DNA of 5,925 nt, taken from positions 1 to 5,925 of the forward strand of contig JAJCXU010000157.1 in NCBI GenBank assembly GCA_029263275.1. The letters are read 5' to 3'. Under the pieces are notes generated by a model, which saw only the letters and a program-made list of their open reading frames with translations, had not been told where the DNA came from and ran no database searches. Every line of letters begins with the position of its first letter. The stretch's first letter is position 1. Both the position numbers and the translations under genes were made by a program. Positions 1-5,694 of the stretch are shown in pieces. This DNA is from Ilumatobacter sp. GTDB lineage: Bacteria > Actinomycetota > Acidimicrobiia > Acidimicrobiales > Ilumatobacteraceae.

Positions 1-330
1 CTCCTCGGTGCCCCACTGCAGCAACGTGGGGCCGACGAGGGTGTCGCCGAAGAAGTCGCCGCGCATCGGCGCCTTGGCATTCGCGAACTCCTCGGACAAG
101 GCAACACCTTGCATCGTGGTCAAGCCCTTGCCGCCGTACTCCGCTGGCCAAGTGGCACAGATCCATCCACCTTCGAACAGCTTCTTCGGCCACGCCGCGT
201 TGAATTCCTTGCGCTCTTCGGCGGTCATCTCGAAACCGTCGTCGAACCAACCGTCGGGCAGATTGTCGTGCAACCACGCCTTGATCTCGGCGCGGAAGTC
301 TTCGGCTTCGTTCGGGTACGTCAGATCCAT
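1..330 (-). CDS. Acyl-CoA dehydrogenase, N-terminal part (cut by left edge)
   Basis: This is the first 110 codons of a flavin-dependent acyl-CoA dehydrogenase, which introduces the 2,3-double bond in acyl-CoA thioesters and passes electrons to ETF in the cytoplasm. The reading frame is open from an ATG at 330-328 to the window edge without a stop. The start MDLTYPNEAEDFRAEIKAWL is the usual beginning of the all-alpha N-terminal domain. It is followed by a WPAEYGGKG motif (about residues 61-69), an EEFANAKAP stretch and VGPTLLQWGTEE near residues 99-110, all typical of the family. Substrate-site and catalytic-base regions lie outside the window, so chain-length or sterol specificity cannot be judged. 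No good Shine-Dalgarno precedes the ATG. It is transcribed away from the ammonium-uptake genes, so a shared operon is excluded. The family is secure; the exact substrate is unknown. Confidence 0.88.
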   Translation of the reverse strand, partial: MDLTYPNEAEDFRAEIKAWLHDNLPDGWFDDGFEMTAEERKEFNAAWPKKLFEGGWICATWPAEYGGKGLTTMQGVALSEEFANAKAPMRGDFFGDTLVGPTLLQWGTEE

Positions 331-348
331 TTCGCCATTCTTGTGTGC

Positions 349-389
349 GACGGGTGGACCGCCCGAATTGCAGCGGTGTGCCACCCGTC
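349..389. repeat. 9-bp inverted repeat upstream of acyl-CoA dehydrogenase
   Basis: GACGGGTGG at 349-357 is the exact reverse complement of CCACCCGTC at 381-389, with a 23-nt spacer. Four further pairs (ACCG 358-361 with CGGT 374-377) can form if three bases bulge. It lies 19 nt before the dehydrogenase ATG on the minus strand, so it could be a leader hairpin or an operator. The function is inferred from position only. Confidence 0.4.
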
Positions 390-440
390 CCTCGATGGCC
401 TCCTCGTGTTCACAGGTCGTTCACCAAAATCGCACAGTGG

Positions 441-693
441 CGCAACATCAGTCCCGTAGCTTGCTGTCCACGGTCGCCTTGCCCCTTGCAGCCGGTGACT
501 CATCCCCCCTTCGAGAGCCAACTGGATCCTCCGGGGGGCGGGCGACCGTCCAAGAGGTCTCGACGCCGTCGAGATGACGTTCTCCGCCAACGCGAAGGAC
601 GATCGTCTCCGGAACGACCCAAGTCGACTCAGGCCAATTCACGGATTGGAAACACTGCGGCGACGAGCCCGCAACCCGACACCCGTAGCTTGC
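441..693 (+). repeat. Gapped direct repeat, two 24-nt copies (441-464 and 670-693)
   Basis: Both copies read CGCAAC, six unmatched bases, then CCCGTAGCTTGC: 18 of 18 bases match with identical spacing, and the copies start 229 nt apart. Each contains TAGCTT, which fits the actinobacterial TANNNT -10 pattern, but I see no good -35 hexamer at the right distance. They could be tandem promoters or binding sites for a regulator acting on the downstream amt gene. The repeat is seen directly; the role is inference. Confidence 0.45.
558..574. promoter_or_regulatory. 17-bp dyad, possible operator
   Basis: TCTCGAC at 558-564 and GTCGAGA at 568-574 form a perfect 7-bp inverted repeat with a 3-nt centre, about 200 nt upstream of the first amt start. 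The compact symmetry suits a dimeric transcription factor better than an RNA hairpin with a 3-nt loop, but no specific regulator can be named. Confidence 0.35.
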
Positions 694-765
694 GCCTCGC
701 AATCCGGACGGCAACGGCGCCACTGGATTCTCCAAGCAATTCCTTTCCCTATTCACCATTCCTTT

Positions 766-770
766 GGAGG
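766..770 (+). promoter_or_regulatory. Ribosome binding site GGAGG deciding the amt start
   Basis: A full GGAGG sits five bases before the GTG at 776. This supports GTG 776 rather than the in-frame TTG at 764, which would overlap the site itself. Confidence 0.8.
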
Positions 771-775
771 AACCC

Positions 776-2152
776 GTGCGCAACAGAGCGCTTCGAATCA
801 TCTCAGGCATCGGCGGCGTCACTGCCCTCGTTGCCCTCATGCCCGGCACCGTCATCGCCCAGGAAGCGTCCGAGGTCCAAGCGGTTCTCGACAACATCTG
901 GGTCTTCATCGCCGGTTGTCTGGTCTTCTTCATGCAGGCGGGCTTCGCCCTCGTCGAGGCAGGCCTGACCCGCGCCAAGAACGTCGTCAACATCTTCGCC
1001 AAGAACATGGCTGACGCGATCATCGGCATCCTCGCCTTCTTCGCCACGGGCTACGCCCTCGCATTCAGTGGCGGCAACGACTTCTTCGGCACCGAAGGCG
1101 GCGCCTTCTTCATGAAGGACCTCGACATCAACGCCCTCGGCGGAAGTGGTGTCATCAACCTGTCCCACGGCACGTTCTTCTTCTTCCAAGCCGTGTTCGC
1201 CGCAACAGCGGTGACCATCTGCTCCGGCGCCATGGCTGAGCGGACGAAGTTCACGTCGTACCTCATCTTCGGTGTGTTCATGTGCGCCATCATCTACCCG
1301 GTCGTGGTCCACATGACCTGGGGTGGCGGCTTCATCGCCGGCATCTCCATCGGTGATGCGGTCTACTCCGACTTCGCCGGTTCCGGCGTCGTGCACATGA
1401 CCGGTGGTGTTGCTGCACTCGTCGGCGCCAAACTCGTCGGCGCTCGCAAGGGCAAGTTCGCCGAAGACGGTTCAGCCCGAGCGATCCCGGGCCACAACAT
1501 CCCGTTCGCCATCCTCGGCGTGTTCGTTCTCTGGCTTGGCTGGTTCGGCTTCAACCCCGGCTCCGAGCTCGCTGCTGACAACCTCGTCACTGGCATTGCG
1601 CTGAACACGATCATCGCTGCGGCGGCCGGCGGTCTCACGACCGCTGCAGTCATCTGGTTCAAGACCGGGAAGCCCGACATCGCCTTCATCGGCAACGGCG
1701 TCCTCGCCGGTCTCGTGGCCATCACCGGGCCGTGTGGCACGGCGACCCCGATGATGTCGATCGTCATCGGTGCGGTTGGCGGCGTGATCGTCGTCTTCTC
1801 GGTCCTGTTCTTCGACAAGATCAAGATCGACGACCCGGTCGGCGCCATCAGCGTCCACGGTGTGGTCGGCATGTGGGGCGTGCTGTCGATCGGCATCTTC
1901 GCCAAGTACGACGACGCATTCCTCGGTCGAGAAGATGCTGGCCTCATCTACGGCGGCGGCTTCGAACAACTCGCCGTCCAATTCCTGATGGTCCTCATCA
2001 TCATCGCCTGGGTCGGCGCCGCCAGCCTCATCGTCTTCTCCGCACTCAAGGCCACCATCGGCCTGCGTGTCAGCGAAGAAGAAGAGGTCGGAGGCCTCGA
2101 CGTCCCCGAGCACGGCATGGCCGGCTACTCCAACGATCCGGCCTTCGCCTGA
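776..2152 (+). CDS. amt: Ammonium transporter Amt, signal-peptide type
   Basis: This 458-residue inner-membrane channel/transporter takes up ammonium as a trimer. The N-terminus (positive residues R2, R4, R7, then a hydrophobic run and VIA before Q29) looks like a cleavable signal peptide, as in Amt proteins with an 11-helix mature core. Family residues are present: the Phe gate F137 and F141, W182 (E. coli W148 position), D199 in the Amt signature DFAGSGVVHMTGG, pore twin histidines H207 and H361, and W256, F259 and S263 in GWFGFNPGS. FNPGS replaces the commoner FNAGS, a variant I associate with cyanobacterial and marine Amts. The C-terminal tail after GLRVSEEEE carries EHGMAGYSND, the region that contacts PII. 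GTG 776 is chosen because GGAGG precedes it. A PII gene follows after 33 nt, so the two are very probably one operon. No key residue is missing. Family assignment is essentially certain; the affinity and sensor-versus-transporter role are not known. Confidence 0.97.
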   Translation: MRNRALRIISGIGGVTALVALMPGTVIAQEASEVQAVLDNIWVFIAGCLVFFMQAGFALVEAGLTRAKNVVNIFAKNMADAIIGILAFFATGYALAFSGGNDFFGTEGGAFFMKDLDINALGGSGVINLSHGTFFFFQAVFAATAVTICSGAMAERTKFTSYLIFGVFMCAIIYPVVVHMTWGGGFIAGISIGDAVYSDFAGSGVVHMTGGVAALVGAKLVGARKGKFAEDGSARAIPGHNIPFAILGVFVLWLGWFGFNPGSELAADNLVTGIALNTIIAAAAGGLTTAAVIWFKTGKPDIAFIGNGVLAGLVAITGPCGTATPMMSIVIGAVGGVIVVFSVLFFDKIKIDDPVGAISVHGVVGMWGVLSIGIFAKYDDAFLGREDAGLIYGGGFEQLAVQFLMVLIIIAWVGAASLIVFSALKATIGLRVSEEEEVGGLDVPEHGMAGYSNDPAFA

Positions 2153-2164
2153 ACGTCTGACTGA

Positions 2165-2524
<360 letters not shown>

Positions 2525-2548
2525 TCACGGCGATCTGAATCGCTGTGA
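2525..2548 (+). repeat. Hairpin directly after the PII stop codon
   Basis: TCACGGCGAT (2525-2534) pairs with ATCGCTGTGA (2539-2548) over 10 bp with one G-T wobble and a CTGA tetraloop. It begins on the base after the TGA. No T-run follows, so it is more likely a 3'-end stabiliser or attenuating structure than a complete terminator. Confidence 0.45.
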
Positions 2549-2581
2549 AGATCGGCGATTCGCAACGTAGCGAAACGCTGC

Positions 2582-2618
2582 GCTGATTCCCCGGGCTCCT
2601 GTGGCCCGGGGAATCAGC
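2582..2618 (+). terminator. Strong hairpin, probable terminator of amt-PII operon 1
   Basis: GCTGATTCCCCGGGC (2582-2596) and GCCCGGGGAATCAGC (2604-2618) form a perfect 15-bp stem with a 7-nt loop, 57 nt after the PII stop. The sequence after the stem (CGTCTTCGGGGCGGATTTTCG) lacks a proper U-tract, which is common in high-G+C actinobacteria. Because the stem is symmetrical it could act in both directions. It separates the first amt-PII pair from the second. Confidence 0.65.
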
Positions 2619-2628
2619 CGTCTTCGGG

Positions 2629-2645
2629 GCGGATTTTCGATCCGC
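2629..2645 (+). repeat. Small secondary hairpin
   Basis: GCGGAT (2629-2634) pairs with ATCCGC (2640-2645) across the loop TTTCG, 11 nt after the larger stem. It may add to termination; it is short enough to be chance. Confidence 0.3.
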
Positions 2646-2728
2646 ACGCTGCGCCGACGCGATCGGACCAGGTGCAACACAGCCCCGGCGACCCGTGTTA
2701 CTGCCATGTGAACATCGCGTTTCGCTCT

Positions 2729-2756
2729 TTCAACGGAGCCGGTAGCTGCCTACGTT
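2729..2756 (+). promoter_or_regulatory. Candidate promoter for second amt, possibly leaderless
   Basis: TACGTT at 2751-2756 fits the TANNNT -10 pattern and lies 8 nt before the ATG at 2765. Transcription would therefore start at or next to the start codon. A weak -35 match, TTCAAC (2729-2734), is 16 nt upstream. No Shine-Dalgarno exists between the -10 and the ATG, which agrees with a leaderless mRNA, frequent in actinobacteria. It is a pattern match only. Confidence 0.4.
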
Positions 2757-2764
2757 CGGGCGCC

Positions 2765-3973
2765 ATGATCGCTCTCGATTCTGGCCACACCGCATGGGTA
2801 CTGATGTCGGCGGCACTCGTCCTGTTCATGACACCAGGTCTCGCGTTCTTCTATGGCGGCATGGTCCGTTCGAAGAACATGCTCGGCATGCTCATGCAGA
2901 ACATCTTCGCCATGGGCCTCGTGTCGACGATCTGGGCCATCGTCGGTTTCTCGCTCGTCTTCGGTGACAGCGGTAACGGCTGGATCGGCAACTTCGACTT
3001 TCTATTCCTGGCCGACGTCAACAATCTCGACGGCGACATCCCCGGCATGGCCCTCGTTGCATTCCAAATGATGTTCGCCGTCATCACACCGGCGCTCATC
3101 ACCGGCGCAACGGCTGATCGTTTGAAGTTCGGCTCGTACGCGGTGCTGATCGGCTTCTGGTCGTTGCTCGTCTACATTCCCGCCGCCAAATGGGTCTTCA
3201 ACGGTTGGTTGCTCGACATGGGTGCCCTCGACTTCGCCGGCGGCACCGCGATTCACATCAACGCCGGCGTCGCGGCACTCGCCGTCGTCATCGTCATCGG
3301 CAATCGCAAGGGCCATGGCACCGTGGCCATGCCGCCACACAACTTGCCGCTCACCATGCTCGGCACCGGCATCCTGTGGTTCGGCTGGATCGGCTTCAAC
3401 GCTGGTTCTGGGCTGGCTGCCGACGGTGTCGCCGCACAAGCGCTCGTCAACACCCACCTTGCCGCCGCCACGGGCATGCTCGGCTGGCTCTTGGTCGAGA
3501 AGCTCAAGGCTGGGCACGCAACAACACTCGGCGCTGCGTCCGGCGCTGTTGCTGGCCTCGTGGCGATCACCCCCTGCGCCGGCTTCGTCGGCGGCCCGGC
3601 TCCGCTGATCATCGGCGCTGCCGCTGGCGTGCTCTGCTTCCTTGCCCTCGGTATCAAGGAGAAGATGAACTGGGACGACAGTCTCGACGTCATCGCCGTG
3701 CACCTCATCGGCGGCATCGTCGGCACCCTGCTCCTCGGCTTCTTCGCCGACACCGCCATCAACGGCGAATTCGACGGCGTCTTCTACGGCGGCGGGCTCG
3801 AACTTCTCAAGGACCAATTCGTGGCAGCAATCGTCGTCGGCGTCTTCTCTTTCGTGGTCACCTTCGCCCTTGCCAAGATCATCGACAGCACGATGGGACT
3901 GCGCATCGACGAAGAAGCCGAGTTGCGCGGCCTCGACCAAAGTCAACACGCCGAGTCGGCCTACACGAGCTGA
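2765..3973 (+). CDS. amt: Ammonium transporter Amt, second copy without signal peptide
   Basis: This is a 402-residue Amt/MEP/Rh family membrane protein whose first helix begins almost at residue 1 (TAWVLMSAALVLFMTPGLAF), so unlike its upstream neighbour it has no cleavable leader. Visible family residues are the Phe gate F100 and F104, ADRLKF after helix 3, D156 in LDFAGGTAIHINAG, twin histidines H164 and H313, and W208, F211 and S215 in GWIGFNAGS. The usual AHxVW segment reads AKWVF here (K142, F145), a local departure near the external substrate site. The C-terminal tail LRIDEEAELRGLDQSQHAESAY is the PII-docking region. I chose ATG 2765 because it gives the standard N-terminus; an in-frame extension back to GTG 2672 adds 31 residues with no family resemblance. 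A PII gene follows after 65 nt. It is clearly diverged from the first Amt, so not a recent copy. Confidence 0.96.
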   Translation: MIALDSGHTAWVLMSAALVLFMTPGLAFFYGGMVRSKNMLGMLMQNIFAMGLVSTIWAIVGFSLVFGDSGNGWIGNFDFLFLADVNNLDGDIPGMALVAFQMMFAVITPALITGATADRLKFGSYAVLIGFWSLLVYIPAAKWVFNGWLLDMGALDFAGGTAIHINAGVAALAVVIVIGNRKGHGTVAMPPHNLPLTMLGTGILWFGWIGFNAGSGLAADGVAAQALVNTHLAAATGMLGWLLVEKLKAGHATTLGAASGAVAGLVAITPCAGFVGGPAPLIIGAAAGVLCFLALGIKEKMNWDDSLDVIAVHLIGGIVGTLLLGFFADTAINGEFDGVFYGGGLELLKDQFVAAIVVGVFSFVVTFALAKIIDSTMGLRIDEEAELRGLDQSQHAESAYTS

Positions 3974-3990
3974 CGTTCGTCCGATACTGA

Positions 3991-4377
<387 letters not shown>

Positions 4378-4383
4378 CAGCTG

Positions 4384-4435
4384 CGTTTGCGTCACGAATT
4401 CGGTTGGGATTCCCGCCAATATCGTCACGCAAACG
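4384..4435. repeat. 52-nt palindromic element, copy 1
   Basis: CGTTTGCGTCACGA (4384-4397) faces TCGTCACGCAAACG (4422-4435) with a single mismatch (4393/4426), and further pairs occur inside (GG 4402-4403 with CC 4416-4417, GG 4406-4407 with CC 4412-4413). It starts 7 nt after the PII stop and ends 2 nt from the stop of the minus-strand small ORF, exactly where a bidirectional terminator between convergent genes would lie. It has the same length and arms as copy 2 at 4611-4662, so it belongs to a repeat family resembling REP-type palindromes. Confidence 0.7.
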
Positions 4436-4437
4436 GA

Positions 4438-4596
4438 TCAGCGACGGGCGGCTCGTCTCCTGCGCCAGTTGTCGAAGTCGCCGCGCACGGCAATCAACCC
4501 GGCGACGATGATCAGCCCACCGACGATCACCACCGGCCACGGGACTCCGCCATCCGTGTCGGGAGCAGCGGTCTGGAGGAGCGCCAAGGTTTGCAC
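4438..4596 (-). CDS. Small single-pass membrane protein, hypothetical
   Basis: I do not recognise this gene. The frame gives 52 residues from a GTG at 4596-4594: a short N-terminal part (VQTLALLQTAAPDTDGG), one clear membrane segment (about residues 20-37, WPVVIVGGLIIVAGLIAV), then a tail ending NWRRRRAARR. The positive tail predicts the N-terminus outside and the C-terminus in the cytoplasm. About 80% of codons end in G or C, as expected for real coding sequence here. The start is uncertain: GGAG lies 11 nt upstream of the GTG, too far to be ideal, and the frame is open back to a TTG at 4659 inside the second palindrome. It resembles the anchor end of a surface protein, so it could also be a remnant. 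It is convergent with the PII gene and lies downstream of the carnitine dehydrogenase on the same strand. Confidence 0.45.
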   Translation of the reverse strand: MQTLALLQTAAPDTDGGVPWPVVIVGGLIIVAGLIAVRGDFDNWRRRRAARR

Positions 4597-4610
4597 GCCC
4601 TCATCTTCTC

Positions 4611-4662
4611 CGTTTGCGTGACGATTTTGGTGGCAATGGCAACCAGAATCGTCACGCAAACG
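4611..4662. repeat. 52-nt palindromic element, copy 2
   Basis: CGTTTGCGTGACGA (4611-4624) and TCGTCACGCAAACG (4649-4662) are perfect inverted arms. Pairing continues inward to give a 21-bp stem with one wobble (4627/4646). The 24-nt centre matches copy 1 at 16 positions when reverse complemented but only 13 in direct orientation, so the two copies are probably inverted relative to each other. It ends 12 nt beyond the stop of the carnitine dehydrogenase and may terminate that transcript. Confidence 0.72.
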
Positions 4663-4674
4663 AGTGTGTCCGGG

Positions 4675-5655
4675 TCAGGATGATTGCAGCGAGCGGAGGT
4701 TGGCGAGGGTCTGACCAGCGCCTGAGCCAACGCCTTCCAGCGCGCTCAAGATGGCGACGAGATTGCGGTCGCGTTCCTGTGCCAAGTCACGGATCGACCG
4801 GTCACCAGCCTGGGCGTCGGACTGATCGGCGATGGTGTCGATCAGTTCGTCGGTCAGTTCAGGCGTGTCCATCAACTTGGTCCACGGCCATTTGAGCGCC
4901 GGGCCGAACTGCGCCATGAAGTGGCGCATGCCGCCCTCTCCCCCAGCGATGCGATACGTCTCGAACGTGCCCATCTGAGCCCAGCGCAGGCCGAAGCCAT
5001 ATCGGATCGCGTCATCGATCTCTTCGGTCGTCGCTATGCCGTCGTTGACAAGCCAGAGCGCCTCGCGCCAAACCGCTTCGAGGAGCCGGTCGGCGATGAA
5101 CGCGTCGATCTCCTTGCGGACGTGCAGCGGGTGCATGCCGAGCAGTCGATACGTCTCCATCGCTCGATCGATCGAGCCGAGCGACGTCTGATCTCCGCCG
5201 ACGATCTCGACGAGTGGCAGCAGGTACACCGGGTTGAAGGGGTGGGCCACCACCAGTCGCTCGGGATGACCCATCGACGTCGCGAGGTCGGTCGGCTTGT
5301 AGCCCGACGTTGATGAAGCGATGAGCGCATCGACCGGTGCTGCAGCATCGATCGCAGCAAGCGTGGAGTGTTTGATGTCGAGCCGTTCGGGCACCGACTC
5401 TTGAACGAGCCCCGCGCCCGAGTCCGCTTCCGCAATCGAATCGACGATCGTGAGCGTGCCGACCTGGTCGGTCGCCAAGCCAAGCGCATCCCACGCAGCG
5501 ACGGCGTCGATCATCACCGCGTCGAGAATCTCTTGAGCAGACGGTGACGGGTCGTACACGGCGACGTCCACGCCACGCAACCGCATCCGAGCAGCCCACG
5601 CCGCCCCGATCACGCCACACCCGACGACGGCTCCACGCTCCGGCAGCTGAGTCAC
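4675..5655 (-). CDS. lcdH: L-carnitine 3-dehydrogenase
   Basis: This 326-residue cytoplasmic enzyme would oxidise L-carnitine to 3-dehydrocarnitine with NAD+, the first step of aerobic carnitine degradation. It has the 3-hydroxyacyl-CoA dehydrogenase fold. The Rossmann motif GCGVIG is at 12-17, and D35 at the end of the second strand favours NAD over NADP. S115, H138 and E150 occupy the catalytic positions, with the usual 12-residue His-Glu spacing inside AHPFNPVYLLPLVE. The C-terminal half carries EIDAFIADRLLEAVWREALWL and the run from RWAQMG to KWPWTKLMD, which I recognise as specific to carnitine dehydrogenases rather than fatty-acid enzymes. There is no fused thioesterase domain. It starts with GTG; the upstream GGGGCCGGG is a weak ribosome site. 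A BKACE gene ends 39 nt upstream on the same strand, supplying the next pathway step and supporting the assignment. Confidence 0.9.
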   Translation of the reverse strand: MTQLPERGAVVGCGVIGAAWAARMRLRGVDVAVYDPSPSAQEILDAVMIDAVAAWDALGLATDQVGTLTIVDSIAEADSGAGLVQESVPERLDIKHSTLAAIDAAAPVDALIASSTSGYKPTDLATSMGHPERLVVAHPFNPVYLLPLVEIVGGDQTSLGSIDRAMETYRLLGMHPLHVRKEIDAFIADRLLEAVWREALWLVNDGIATTEEIDDAIRYGFGLRWAQMGTFETYRIAGGEGGMRHFMAQFGPALKWPWTKLMDTPELTDELIDTIADQSDAQAGDRSIRDLAQERDRNLVAILSALEGVGSGAGQTLANLRSLQSS

Positions 5656-5680
5656 AGTTGTACCCGGCCCCGCTGTGACT
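5650..5680. promoter_or_regulatory. 8-bp inverted repeat covering the carnitine dehydrogenase start
   Basis: AGTCACAG (5650-5657) and CTGTGACT (5673-5680) are perfect inverted repeats with a 15-nt spacer. On the minus strand the second arm contains the GTG start codon (5655-5653). A mRNA hairpin here would hide the start, or the DNA could bind a dimeric regulator. It fills most of the 39-nt gap between the two carnitine genes. Confidence 0.45.
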
Positions 5681-5694
5681 GTGGTGGGGCTGGA

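Larger units (their letters stand above)
331..775. other. Divergent intergenic region, no convincing gene
   Basis: About 445 nt separate the divergent acyl-CoA dehydrogenase and first amt starts. The open frames crossing it (for example a minus-strand frame from 1047 to 448 and plus-strand frames from 345 and 574) translate to Arg/Pro/Ser-rich sequence without recognisable domains, and they overlap real genes antisense or out of frame, so I call no CDS. It should hold the promoters of both flanking genes. I see a 9-bp inverted repeat near the dehydrogenase, a gapped direct repeat, and a 17-bp dyad, each listed separately. I found no sigma-54-type element and no clear GlnR or AmtR box by eye. 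Confidence 0.6.

Noticed and set aside
764..775. TTG start giving a 462-residue first Amt
   Set aside because: This TTG overlaps the GGAGG ribosome site; GTG 776 sits at proper distance and begins a normal signal peptide.
448..1047. 199-residue minus-strand frame in the divergent region
   Set aside because: Most of its length is antisense to the amt gene, the rest has low-complexity Arg/Pro/Ser-type composition, and no domain is recognisable.
2672..2764. N-terminal extension of the second Amt from GTG 2672
   Set aside because: The 31 extra residues do not resemble the family and contain the candidate promoter; ATG 2765 gives the standard Amt start.
3002..3949. Long minus-strand frame of 315 residues under the second amt
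   Set aside because: It has the same acidic shadow composition; the plus strand encodes a certain Amt.
4384..4662. CRISPR array or transposon with target-site duplication
   Set aside because: There are only two palindromic units 175 nt apart, no repeated spacing, no transposase, and the bases flanking the outer ends (GCTG and AGTG) do not form a clear duplication.
4527..4730. Minus-strand 67-residue frame crossing the second palindrome
   Set aside because: It runs through the palindrome and into the carnitine dehydrogenase 3' end with no sensible protein features; the 52-residue frame with a membrane helix is the better candidate.
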